A stretch of DNA of 22,812 bases from JACVSF01 sp036702855 (GTDB lineage: Bacteria; Cyanobacteriota; Cyanobacteriia; Phormidesmidales; Phormidesmidaceae), in NCBI GenBank assembly GCA_036702855.1, contig DATNQF010000066.1, positions 1-22,812 of the forward strand, given 5' to 3'. The position numbers and the translations under genes are program-made. Shown here one piece after another: positions 1 through 7,205 of this stretch; the stretch's first letter is position 1, and each line of letters opens with the position of its first letter. The notes under the pieces were generated by a model that saw only the letters and a list, made by a program, of their open reading frames with translations, was not told the origin of the DNA and did not search any database.

Positions 1-494
1 AGAGTTGGAGTTCGTTGTCCCTGAGAGGTTTCAATACGAACTTTCACGCCGGAAAACTGTAGAGCTGCTTCAGCAAACTCCTTTTGTAAGCGAGGGTTGG
101 AGTTGGTGAACTGCGGAGAGGCTCCTGTTAGACATCCATCGCCAATGAAGTAGGCCAACAGCTTAACCTGGTGCTCTGGCAGGGTTTGTGTCCCAAATAC
201 GGGAAGGCGACGGGGCACAGCTACCTTATCCCCTACCTTAAGCTTGGCAAGCGGTCGCCAGCCTCCAAACGTTAGATAAGGATGGGAAAGGGTGGTTTCT
301 ATCGTGCGACCTAGCCGAGTAGTCACTTGAAAGACAGGCTTTAAGCCGTCATCGACGTAGGCACTCGGTTCAATAAGCTTAAATTGCCAATCTTTTCCAA
401 GGGTTAGCAGTTGAGCAGACTTTTGCTGATAAAGTTCGCCAATGGTGGCGAGGCTACCATCAGACAGCAGGATTTCGGCATCCTCGCTGAGACA
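1..494 (-). mobile_element. Intein with LAGLIDADG homing-endonuclease region, inserted in the DnaB P-loop (partial)
   Basis: Protein-splicing element that removes itself from the DnaB precursor. It begins at Cys221 of the precursor (codon 494-492), directly after the P-loop lysine. Splicing block A is CLSEDAEILLSDGSLATI, with the catalytic N-terminal Cys. Block B is GRTIETTLSHPYLT, carrying the TxxH motif. Near the left edge LLAYFIGDGCLT matches block C of a LAGLIDADG (DOD) endonuclease, so this is a full-size rather than a mini intein. The second endonuclease motif, blocks F and G, the terminal Asn and the +1 extein residue (predicted to be the Thr of GKT) lie outside. The P-loop is a known insertion site for DnaB inteins. 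Confidence 0.93.
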
Positions 495-1154
495 CTTGCC
501 CATTGCCGGACGACCCGCAGCGATGATTAAGTCAGAGCGCTGGAAGCCCTGAGTCATGGCATCTAGGTCGTAGAAGTTGCAGGGAATTCCGGGGAGGACG
601 ATGCCGAGCGATCGCTGCTCGATCTCTGCAAAGGTGTCGATCAGAATGTCAGACGTAGCCGTCAAACCGCTCTGAGGCCGATCTTGGGTGATGCCAAACA
701 GCTTTTGCTCAGCCTGGTCGAGCACCTGCTCTAGCAAAGTGCCTGACTCGTAGCCCAGTTGAACAATTTCGCCCCCAGTCTGGATCAGCCGTCGCCGGGT
801 GTACTTGTCCATCACCAGAGCAGCGTACTGGTCAATGTTGGCAGCACTGATCGTACGATCGACAAGCTGGGCTAGTCGGCTCTGCCCACCAACCTTTTCT
901 AGCTTCTCGTTGTCCTTGAGCCAGGCCGTGACGCTCATTAGGTCGGTAGGGCGGCCTTTGGCGTGGAGGTCGAGTGCGGCTCGATAAATGTCCTTGTGGG
1001 CTCCGATGTAAAACGCTTCGGGCACCATAATCTCCATGACCCGGCTGATGGCTTCGGGATCGAGCAGGATGCCGCCCAAAATCGCCTCTTCCGCCTCAAT
1101 ATTCTGGGGTGGCAGACGATCGCTAACCGGCTCAAAGTTGAGATTTTGTACCAT
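1..1154 (-). CDS. dnaB: Replicative DNA helicase DnaB, 5' part, interrupted by an intein (partial)
   Basis: Hexameric helicase that unwinds DNA at the replication fork. I translated 384 codons from ATG at 1154 to the left edge without a stop. Residues 1-220 are the N-extein: the helical N-terminal domain begins MVQNLNFEPVSDRLPPQNIE, with the typical EAEEAILGGILLD stretch, then the linker and the start of the RecA-like domain. That part ends in SDLIIAAGRPAMGK, the Walker A loop. The expected Thr of GKT is missing; Cys221 and intein sequence follow. The C-extein with Walker B lies outside the window. No clear Shine-Dalgarno precedes the ATG, which is common in cyanobacteria. The gene lies downstream of rplI on the same strand, a widely conserved neighbourhood, but a terminator-like hairpin separates them. 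Identity is secure. Whether the intein is complete and active cannot be seen here. Confidence 0.96.
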   Translation of the reverse strand, partial: MVQNLNFEPVSDRLPPQNIEAEEAILGGILLDPEAISRVMEIMVPEAFYIGAHKDIYRAALDLHAKGRPTDLMSVTAWLKDNEKLEKVGGQSRLAQLVDRTISAANIDQYAALVMDKYTRRRLIQTGGEIVQLGYESGTLLEQVLDQAEQKLFGITQDRPQSGLTATSDILIDTFAEIEQRSLGIVLPGIPCNFYDLDAMTQGFQRSDLIIAAGRPAMGKCLSEDAEILLSDGSLATIGELYQQKSAQLLTLGKDWQFKLIEPSAYVDDGLKPVFQVTTRLGRTIETTLSHPYLTFGGWRPLAKLKVGDKVAVPRRLPVFGTQTLPEHQVKLLAYFIGDGCLTGASPQFTNSNPRLQKEFAEAALQFSGVKVRIETSQGQRTPT

Positions 1155-1223
1155 AGCCTATTCCCATAGAACCCTTCCCAAGCCTGTATCCGGCAGCAGT
1201 CGCTGAAGAGGCACAGACTTCCT

Positions 1224-1281
1224 AAAAAATGAGGCAGAAACAATCTCGGATAAGCTTATTATCCAATAATTGTTCCTGCCT
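1224..1281 (-). terminator. Nested hairpin terminator between rplI and dnaB
   Basis: Outer arms AGGCAGAAACAAT (1232-1244) and ATTGTTCCTGCCT (1269-1281) pair with one mismatch. Nested inside, GGATAA (1248-1253) pairs with TTATCC (1259-1264) around a 5-nt loop. Read on the minus strand, the stem is followed within two bases by six T (complement of 1224-1229), as in an intrinsic terminator after rplI. The plus-strand side also has a T-rich stretch, so it could work in both directions. Partial read-through into dnaB is possible. Confidence 0.7.
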
Positions 1282-1330
1282 ATAGAACAAATGTATTATT
1301 TTTTCAGCAAATACAGTTTGCTAAAGCGCA

Positions 1331-1789
1331 CTATTCAGCGACGACCCGCAGAGTGAGGGTTGCGGTAACGTCGGCGTGCAGCTTGATATCTACCTTGTAC
1401 TCACCAAGCTTGTTGACGTCGGGTAGCGTGATTTCGCGACGATCCACTTCTTTATTGGTGGTAGCCTGAATCACTTCAGCCACTTCAGCCGCTGTAACGG
1501 TACCAAAGATCGCTTCTTTTTCGCCGACCTGCTTTTTCACAGTGATTGAACCGACGCTTTCTAGAGCCTGCTTGGTTGCTTCAGCCTCTTGCTTGAGTTC
1601 GAGCAGGCGCTGACGCTCTTGCTCCCGACGGCGCTCGACTTGCTTCAGCACACCTGGGGTAGTGCGAACAGCCATTCCTTGAGGAAGGAGATAGTTGCGA
1701 GCATATCCGGGGGCGACTTCTACCAGGTCGCCATTTCTGCCCAGCTTGCGAATGTCTTGGTTGAGAACAACCTGTACCCTTTTAGCCAT
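1331..1789 (-). CDS. rplI: 50S ribosomal protein L9
   Basis: Structural protein of the large ribosomal subunit that binds 23S rRNA and helps maintain translational fidelity. The 152-aa length is typical for L9. The N-terminal RNA-binding domain has MAKRVQVVLNQDIRKLGRNG and the family hallmark GYARNYLLPQGMA at about residues 28-40. A long charged linker helix rich in Glu, Arg and Gln follows (about 46-78), then the compact C-terminal domain. The ATG at 1789 is the natural L9 start. dnaB lies downstream on the same strand after 176 bp; upstream, a small membrane-protein gene points the other way, leaving 75 bp for divergent promoters. Identity is secure. Confidence 0.98.
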   Translation of the reverse strand: MAKRVQVVLNQDIRKLGRNGDLVEVAPGYARNYLLPQGMAVRTTPGVLKQVERRREQERQRLLELKQEAEATKQALESVGSITVKKQVGEKEAIFGTVTAAEVAEVIQATTNKEVDRREITLPDVNKLGEYKVDIKLHADVTATLTLRVVAE

Positions 1790-1864
1790 GATTCTTTAGT
1801 TAAAGCCCAGTCGTCTATACTACCGAATGGTACCGCGCGATCGCAACTCTTTCTCAAAAACCCT

Positions 1865-2095
1865 ATGGCTAAACTGCTTACCGCCCTAGTTCCGGCGCTT
1901 TGGGTTGTTCTCATCGCCATTGTTTCTGTACAAAATGCTACGCCCATCTCCCTGCAATTTCTGGGTCTGCGCTCGATTGAAATCCCCTTTGGCGTAGTGC
2001 TGGCCTTTTTCGCCGCTGTCAGCATGGTGGTGACAGCGCTGCTGCTGCCCGTTCTCTCTGGGCTAATCCGACCTCGCGCACCGCGACGGCAGTAG
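1865..2095 (+). CDS. Small LapA-domain (DUF1049) inner-membrane protein
   Basis: A 76-aa protein with two predicted transmembrane helices (about residues 7-22 and 42-66). Between them lies the short loop SVQNATPISLQFLGLRSIEI, whose 'VQN..P..L.FL' pattern is typical of the LapA/DUF1049 family. The C-terminus is basic (RPRAPRRQ). The E. coli relative LapA works with LapB in lipopolysaccharide assembly control; the cyanobacterial proteins have no assigned function. The open frame extends back to 1589, but that part is antisense to rplI. The ATG at 1865 gives the standard family length and puts the first helix right at the N-terminus, so I chose it. It is transcribed away from rplI. Confidence 0.8.
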   Translation: MAKLLTALVPALWVVLIAIVSVQNATPISLQFLGLRSIEIPFGVVLAFFAAVSMVVTALLLPVLSGLIRPRAPRRQ

Positions 2096-2148
2096 GGTGT
2101 CTAGCTTGATTGATGGGGTTACTTGAAAAGCTAAAGTTCTTGTTTGAT

Positions 2149-2172
2149 ATGGGTTAGCGCAGCGTAACCCAT
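2149..2172. repeat. REP-like short palindrome
   Basis: ATGGGTTA (2149-2156) and TAACCCAT (2165-2172) form a perfect 8-bp inverted repeat around GCGCAGCG, followed by CCTACGG. The form resembles short dispersed palindromes common between cyanobacterial genes. It lies in the 151-bp gap between two genes whose 3' ends face each other, where such elements often sit. Copy number elsewhere in the genome cannot be judged from this window. I saw nothing else supportable in the 2096-2246 gap. Confidence 0.5.
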
Positions 2173-2246
2173 CCTACGGTTGCTACTACGATTGCTACGA
2201 TTACCCGCTCAGCAGGGCGATAGAGACAGGTATACAACCAACCCAC

Positions 2247-3068
2247 TCAAGGGGTTGACGGGGAAGTCTCAGTCTCAACCGGTGGAGTCTCTGTTTCAGA
2301 CGGTAAAGCATCAGGCTCAGACGGGGAAGTTTCAGGCTCAGGCTGGAGTGCGGTCTGAATTCTGTTTAGGGTTTCCTCTAGTAGCGTTAGAGAGGTTCCC
2401 GGTGGCATTAGCAGATCATTGAGCAGAAAGGTAGGAGTGCCGTTTAGAGCCATGCTTTGAGCCAGTTGTAAGTCTCGCTGTACGGCGGCAAGAGAGGCAG
2501 AGCTGTTGCGATCGCGATCAAAGGTTTCTAAATCAAGCCCTATCTGCTGGGCCAACTCGCTATAGAGGTTTTCTCCCAAGCGGGCCTGGTTGGCAAAGAG
2601 GCCATCGTGGTAGATCCAAAACTGATCTTGCTGAGCCGCAGCCCAGGCTGCCCTAGCTGCAGGCATTGCCTCTGGGTGAATCTGCATTAGCGGAAAGTGC
2701 TTGTAAACGAAAAGCACGTCTTCCCCATGCTTCTCCATAAGTGCCTGGACATCCAGCGAAGCTCTAGCACAGTAGGGACATTGGAAGTCAGAAAACTCAA
2801 ACAGAATAATGTCAGCATCGGGGTTGCCCTGGGTGGCAGAGCTGCCAATCAAAGCTGTCCGGTCGGCGCTCCTAATCACCTGGGACACTGTCTGCTGGCG
2901 CAGATCCCACTGAGCTTGAGGATCGGCAACGCTAGGCTGAGGTTTTCTCAAAACTTGTCCTGTAAAGAGCACCACAGCAACCAAGGCCACGCCCAACAGA
3001 AACCACAGTAGCTTGGGTAGACGACGAGCCTTGGGAGAGGAGCGATACTGTTTACGTCTTCTTTTCAT
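2247..3068 (-). CDS. Membrane-anchored DsbA-like thioredoxin-fold protein
   Basis: Predicted extracytoplasmic thiol oxidoreductase or isomerase of the DsbA-type thioredoxin family. The 273-aa protein has a basic N-terminus (MKRRRKQYRSSPKARR), then one hydrophobic helix at about 18-38 acting as signal anchor. The thioredoxin-like domain spans about 75-240: FSDFQCPYC carries the active site CPYC at 97-100, and GTPTF at about 210-214 supplies the cis-proline loop. Residues 242-273 are a low-complexity tail of repeated Pro, Glu, Ser and Thr. The start is 25 bp past the permease stop on the same strand, so it may be the last gene of the transporter operon. Substrates are unknown; oxidase versus isomerase roles cannot be separated from sequence. 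Confidence 0.88.
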   Translation of the reverse strand: MKRRRKQYRSSPKARRLPKLLWFLLGVALVAVVLFTGQVLRKPQPSVADPQAQWDLRQQTVSQVIRSADRTALIGSSATQGNPDADIILFEFSDFQCPYCARASLDVQALMEKHGEDVLFVYKHFPLMQIHPEAMPAARAAWAAAQQDQFWIYHDGLFANQARLGENLYSELAQQIGLDLETFDRDRNSSASLAAVQRDLQLAQSMALNGTPTFLLNDLLMPPGTSLTLLEETLNRIQTALQPEPETSPSEPDALPSETETPPVETETSPSTP

Positions 3069-3093
3069 GGGGAGTGTCCCACTGAGCCAGTTC

Positions 3094-3726
3094 TCAGGAT
3101 AGCTTGACTCGCCGCAGGGGATTGCTTTGCTGCTCTAGCCATAGGAGCAGTCCATTGAGAGCAAAGGCTAGCAGGGCAACGGCAATCGATCCTGCCCAGA
3201 TTTTGTCGTAACGGCTGGTTTGAATGCCGTCAAAGAGCAATTTTCCCAGACCGCCTGCATTAAATTTAGCCCCAATGGTTGCGATCGCAATCGCCACAAT
3301 CGTAGCAATGCGCACCCCAGCAATGAAAACTGGCAGCACCAGGGGCACTTGAATGCGCCACCACCGCTGCCAAGCGCTCATGCCCATGCCCCTGGCAGCT
3401 TCTAGCACTGCTGGATTAATGCCGTTTAGCCCTACGGTCAAATTCCTTACCAAAATGACCTGGGTATAAAGCACCATTGCCACAATTACTGATCGGGCAT
3501 TCAAGCCAAATAGGGGTACCAGAAAAATAATCAGCGCCAGACTGGGAATGGTGTAGAGAATGCCAAGCACCCCCATAATCGGGATGTTGAGCCAGCGAAA
3601 GCGTGCAACCAGCAGAGCGAGGGGAACGGCTATTGCGATCGCAATGAGCAAGGTCAGCCCAGTCATCTGAATATGCTGAAGCAGCAGCTTCCCAACATCC
3701 CCCAGGTTGTTGATCAAGTAACCCAT
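3094..3726 (-). CDS. ABC transporter permease, glycine betaine/choline (OpuC/OsmF) type
   Basis: Integral membrane subunit of a compatible-solute importer. The 210-aa protein is almost entirely hydrophobic, with about five or six transmembrane helices, the usual size for OpuCB/OpuCD/YehW-type permeases. EAARGMGMSAWQRWWRIQVP (about 108-127) is the EAA loop that docks on the ATPase, and VLGILYTIPSLALIIFLVP is the typical conserved TM region. The ATPase stop and this ATG overlap by one base in TGATG (3724-3728), so translation is probably coupled. Only one permease gene is present, whereas many OpuC-like operons have two; a homodimer is therefore likely. The exact substrate (glycine betaine, choline, carnitine or another) cannot be read from the sequence. 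Confidence 0.92.
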   Translation of the reverse strand: MGYLINNLGDVGKLLLQHIQMTGLTLLIAIAIAVPLALLVARFRWLNIPIMGVLGILYTIPSLALIIFLVPLFGLNARSVIVAMVLYTQVILVRNLTVGLNGINPAVLEAARGMGMSAWQRWWRIQVPLVLPVFIAGVRIATIVAIAIATIGAKFNAGGLGKLLFDGIQTSRYDKIWAGSIAVALLAFALNGLLLWLEQQSNPLRRVKLS

Positions 3727-4691
3727 CAGCCCTTCCCGTCTCCCGCAGCCGAAGCGCGAATATTGTCGAGCGTGAGAATACCGATGGGCTGCCCCGCTTC
3801 TACCACAGACAGTTCCCGTGCCCCCGTTTTTAAAATCAGCGAGAGCGCATCGCGCAGACTGTCATCTGAAGACAGGCTTGGCTTGTTGCCATTGGTATAG
3901 CCCTCAGGCAAATCCGTCATCGCTGCCGAAACTCGCAGCAGACCTAACTGCCGCACCATATCGTCGGCCCCCAGCAGGCTATGTACAAAGCTATCAACGG
4001 GCTTGGTAAGCAGGTTAAAGGGCGTATCAAACTGCACAATCCGCCCCTCTCGCATAACAATGATGCGATCTGCTAACCGAAGTGCTTCTTCAACATCGTG
4101 TGAGACAAAGAGAATTGTCTTTTTGAGCTGCCGCTGAAGCCGCAAAATCTCATCTTGCAAGGCCATACGGGTAATTGCATCAATGGCTCCAAACGGCTCA
4201 TCCATCAGTAAAGTAGCGGGATCTCCAGCCAGCGCTCGGGCAATCCCGACCCGCTGCTGCTGCCCCCCCGAAAGCTGAGCGGGGTAGCGATGGCGGTATT
4301 CTGTAGGAGGCAGCCTGACCAGTTCCAGCAGTTCATCAGTCCGCATTTGAATCTGGGGATTGGACCAGCCCAGCAGCTTTGGTACTACCGCAATATTGTC
4401 AGCTACAGTCATGTGAGGAAATAGCCCCGACTGCTGAATTACATAGCCAATTTGCTGCCGCAGCTTAGTAGCCTTGAGCTTACGAATAGAGGTGCCGTCT
4501 AGATAGATGCTGCCTGCGGTAGGTTCATAGAGACGGTTCACCATTTTTAGCAAGGTAGTCTTGCCACAACCTGATGGCCCTAGAATGACCACCAATTCTC
4601 CAGCCTCGATCTGACAGGTGACTTGATCCACAGCAGCACGAGGAGCGCCGGGAAACCGCAAGGAAACCTGATCAAAGTGGATTGTGCTCAT
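3726..4691 (-). CDS. ABC transporter ATP-binding protein, glycine betaine/choline (OpuCA) type, with C-terminal CBS-like region
   Basis: Cytoplasmic ATPase that powers uptake of a quaternary-amine osmolyte. In the 321-aa protein I see Walker A GPSGCGKT (38-45), a Q-loop QQSG (about 86-89), signature LSGGQQQR (140-147), Walker B LLMDEP (161-166) and the H-loop SHD (197-199). Beyond about residue 245 is a C-terminal extension of some 75 residues that looks like one CBS-type module (SLSSDDSLRDALSLILKTG, then PIGILTLDNIR). In OpuA-type systems CBS domains sense ionic strength; here that is inference, and one module is fewer than the usual pair. It starts 16 bp after the binding-protein stop and overlaps the permease start. 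Confidence 0.94.
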   Translation of the reverse strand: MSTIHFDQVSLRFPGAPRAAVDQVTCQIEAGELVVILGPSGCGKTTLLKMVNRLYEPTAGSIYLDGTSIRKLKATKLRQQIGYVIQQSGLFPHMTVADNIAVVPKLLGWSNPQIQMRTDELLELVRLPPTEYRHRYPAQLSGGQQQRVGIARALAGDPATLLMDEPFGAIDAITRMALQDEILRLQRQLKKTILFVSHDVEEALRLADRIIVMREGRIVQFDTPFNLLTKPVDSFVHSLLGADDMVRQLGLLRVSAAMTDLPEGYTNGNKPSLSSDDSLRDALSLILKTGARELSVVEAGQPIGILTLDNIRASAAGDGKG

Positions 4692-4707
4692 CTGTTAGGT
4701 AATACAG

Positions 4708-5640
4708 TTACTTTTTCTCTGCAATCAAGCCTGATTTGACCAAAAACTCACGAGCCACATCACCCGGCTCTCGCTGCTTGCCGCTGACTTCGTAGTTAAG
4801 TTGCTGCATTACCTCATCCTTCAGCAGGGGTGAAAGCTGATTGAGGGCTTCTGCAACTTTGGGATTGGCATCTACCGTTTCCTTGCGAACAACAGGAGCA
4901 ACTTGGTAGGGCGGAAACAGATTCTTGTCGTCCTCTAGCAGCACCAAATCAAAAGCGCTGATTTCACCATCGGTGCCAAAAGCAACCGCAGCGTCCGCCT
5001 GACCATCTACCAGTCCCTTGTAGCGCAGACCCGGATCAACGGCCTTATATTCCTTAAGGGCAAAGTCACCGTACATTTTTTTGACGCCAGGAAGACCATC
5101 TTCCCGCACTTCAAATTCAGGCGGGCCAATCAGCACGAGTTGATCTGCTTTGGCTGCAAAGTCTGAAAGGGTGCGGATGCCGAGGGCTTGAGCCTTCTCC
5201 TGAGTCATTGCCAAAGCCTGGGTGTTGTTCATCGGCGATGGATCGAGCCAGACCAGGTTGAACTTTTCTAGGTAGGCATCCGAAACGGTCTTGAAAACCT
5301 TTTCTTGATCACTGTCAACCGGAAGTTTGAGCACGGTCAGTAGTCCGGTGCCCGTATATTCCGGATAGAGGTCAATCTCGCCGCTCTCCATAGCAGCTTG
5401 GGCGACAGGAGTACCACCCAGATTGAGCTTGCGCTCGACAGTGAAGCCTGCTTCCTCTAACACTAAGGCATACATTTCACCGATGATGAGCTGCTCAGTA
5501 AAGTCTTTGGAACCAACGCTAATGGTGTCTCCGCCGCTACTTTCGCTGCCACCGCCGTTACTGCCGCCGCAGGCTGCGATCGCAATTGCCGTACCCACCC
5601 CCAACACGACCTGTGTAAACCACCGACGGGATCGCTTCAT
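4708..5640 (-). CDS. Substrate-binding lipoprotein of a glycine betaine/choline-type ABC transporter
   Basis: Extracytoplasmic binding protein (OpuAC/ProX/OsmF-like) that hands the solute to the permease. From ATG 5640 it has 310 residues. The N-terminus MKRSRRWFTQ holds a Tat-like SRRxF motif, a hydrophobic stretch follows, and IAAC at 21-24 is a good lipobox. A Gly/Ser linker precedes the mature domain, which opens TISVGSKDFTEQLIIGEM, characteristic of the family; LYPEYTGTGLL and DGQADAAVAFGTDGEI are further family stretches. A GTG at 5655 in frame would add five residues before the signal peptide. I prefer the ATG because it gives the cleaner signal, though neither start has a convincing Shine-Dalgarno. 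It is the first gene of the transporter operon. Confidence 0.93.
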   Translation of the reverse strand: MKRSRRWFTQVVLGVGTAIAIAACGGSNGGGSESSGGDTISVGSKDFTEQLIIGEMYALVLEEAGFTVERKLNLGGTPVAQAAMESGEIDLYPEYTGTGLLTVLKLPVDSDQEKVFKTVSDAYLEKFNLVWLDPSPMNNTQALAMTQEKAQALGIRTLSDFAAKADQLVLIGPPEFEVREDGLPGVKKMYGDFALKEYKAVDPGLRYKGLVDGQADAAVAFGTDGEISAFDLVLLEDDKNLFPPYQVAPVVRKETVDANPKVAEALNQLSPLLKDEVMQQLNYEVSGKQREPGDVAREFLVKSGLIAEKK

Positions 5641-5975
5641 GACACAAGGCTGCACATCTCAATGTCCATAGAGAATACCATCTTGATTTAGGTTGAGCTA
5701 CCGCTTTGTCAAGACAGCATTTACTAAAACCAAGATATTTTCCCTGGTAATTGAAGCCAAAATTACAAACCTCAGCAGTTAAGTTCTCAAACAAAACGAT
5801 GGCTAGAAATACCCCATAAAACTGCTGCTGAGATTGCTTCCTATAAAGCCGAGATCGCTCCTTAAAATTTGAAAGAATCTACCAGAAAGGCGAATTTTTC
5901 CCCTCGATTGGATGATGAGGACAGACCTCTACCTTTCCTAACATTAAATAAGATTATGAGAGCGGGAGAATTTTA
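5641..5975. other. Divergent intergenic region, about 335 bp, no gene found
   Basis: This AT-rich spacer separates the minus-strand transporter operon from the plus-strand PRC/DUF2382 gene, so it must hold both promoters. On the plus strand GGGAGAA lies just upstream of the 5976 ATG as a good ribosome binding site, and TAAGAT at about 5949-5954 is a possible -10. An inverted repeat CTCAGCAG (5771-5778) and CTGCTGAG (5825-5832), 46 bp apart, is the only obvious symmetry. I found no credible ORF or RNA gene. Confidence 0.5.
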
Positions 5976-7088
5976 ATGGCTTTACATAGACTAAAAGAGT
6001 TTTATCCTGATTATCAAGAGACTTTGGCAAATGGCCAAATGCGCAGTATTGACTCCTACTCAGTACAGACGCAAGGTGGCGATAAGATTGGCTCCGCTAA
6101 AGATATTTTGGTAGACGACTCAGGCCGTTTTCGCTATCTAGTTGTAGATACAGGTCCTTGGGTTCTTGGCAAGAGCATTTTATTGCCGATTGGTCTCGCA
6201 CACTTCGATTATGAGAACAATCGGATTTATGTAGACGGGCTGTCTAAGAGCCAAGTTGAAAACCTACCCGAATATAAAGACAGCATGGTGGTTGATGAGC
6301 ACCATGAAGAGCAGGTGCGCAGTCAATATCGCCCTCTTTCTCAGCATCGCTCCAGCCGTCAGTTTATGGGACAAACCTACGCAGCTGACCAACCTGTAAT
6401 TCCTGTTGAGTCTATGGCTCCCGTAGGGATGAGGGCGTCTGAAATGCCGCCTGTTGAGCGTCCTGTTCGATCTGTTGAGGAGATGTCTCCCATTGATGGT
6501 GAAATGGTTCCTTTAGAAGGAGCTGTTCTGCGTCACCAATCGGTTCCCCAGAATGTGCCTCCAGTCACTCCACCCCCCAGCACGCCTCCAGTTGCGGCTA
6601 GCGTGCCCCCAACCACGCCCGTAAGAGAGTCCGTTCAGGCTAGCCGTCCCGTTGAACAAACTGCTTACGATCGTGACCAAGCACTCTACGGCTACAGTGA
6701 AGAAGAGAACCACGGTCCCCTGCGCCTTTATGAAGAGCGCCTGATTGCAAACCGTAGCCGTCAAAAGGTGGGAGAAGTTGCGGTAGGTAAGCGGGTTGTC
6801 ACTGAGACTGCTCAAATTGCTGAACCTGTCGAGAGAGAACGGGTTGTGATTGAGCGGCATGATGTCACGGGTTCGTCTGCTGTTCCCACTGGAAATTATT
6901 TCCAGAACGAGGAAGTAGCTCGCCTAGAAATCTACGAAGAGCAAGTTAACGTTGAGAAACAAGCTTTTGTGCGGGAAGAGGTAACCATTCGGAAGGAAGT
7001 TGATCACGAAACAGTGACCTCGACTGAGCAAGTGCGTCGGGAAGAACTCGATGTTCGCACCGAAGGCAATCCTCACATTAGTCAGTAG
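5976..7088 (+). CDS. PRC-barrel and DUF2382 (YsnF/AvaK-like) stress-associated protein
   Basis: Likely cytoplasmic stress-associated protein; biochemical function unknown. The 370-aa product has a PRC-barrel-like domain at about 22-105 (GGDKIGSAKDILVDDSGRF, then YLVVDTG). A long low-complexity linker follows, with a run rich in Pro, Val and Thr (about 190-216). The C-terminal DUF2382 region (about 248-362) contains two related segments: LYEERLIANRSRQKVGEVAV and, with a shorter match, IYEEQVNVEKQAFVREEVTI. This architecture is shared with the Anabaena akinete marker AvaK and Bacillus YsnF. GGGAGAA before the ATG supports the start. It is followed 117 bp later by a second, simpler DUF2382 protein, and the two are probably functionally related. 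Confidence 0.88.
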   Translation: MALHRLKEFYPDYQETLANGQMRSIDSYSVQTQGGDKIGSAKDILVDDSGRFRYLVVDTGPWVLGKSILLPIGLAHFDYENNRIYVDGLSKSQVENLPEYKDSMVVDEHHEEQVRSQYRPLSQHRSSRQFMGQTYAADQPVIPVESMAPVGMRASEMPPVERPVRSVEEMSPIDGEMVPLEGAVLRHQSVPQNVPPVTPPPSTPPVAASVPPTTPVRESVQASRPVEQTAYDRDQALYGYSEEENHGPLRLYEERLIANRSRQKVGEVAVGKRVVTETAQIAEPVERERVVIERHDVTGSSAVPTGNYFQNEEVARLEIYEEQVNVEKQAFVREEVTIRKEVDHETVTSTEQVRREELDVRTEGNPHISQ

Positions 7089-7096
7089 GTAAGTTG

Positions 7097-7160
7097 GGGC
7101 AGGTTTGGCTCTTGGTCTGTACCGAGAAAAAACTGTTAACTCGTTTTACTAAACCTGCCC
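7097..7160 (+). terminator. Long inverted repeat between the two DUF2382 genes
   Basis: GGGCAGGTTT (7097-7106) and AAACCTGCCC (7151-7160) form a perfect 10-bp inverted repeat around a 44-nt loop that can itself fold in part (GGT and ACC with flanking CTC and GAG). There is no run of T after it, so simple intrinsic termination is doubtful. It could be a processing site, a weak terminator or an operator. Confidence 0.4.
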
Positions 7161-7205
7161 TGCCATCCATTCGTAGGCCTCTATAGCAACTAACCCATCA
7201 CAAAA

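Noticed and set aside
938..1243. Frames on both strands over the dnaB 5' region (938-1243 minus, 963-1169 plus)
   Set aside because: They overlap the clear DnaB N-terminal reading and have no family-like sequence.
1589..1864. Long plus-strand frame extending the LapA-domain gene upstream
   Set aside because: It is antisense to rplI for most of its length, and the LapA family begins at the ATG at 1865 with the first membrane helix.
2178..2206. Short TTGCTAC repeats near 2180
   Set aside because: The repeated unit is only seven bases in two copies; chance explains it.
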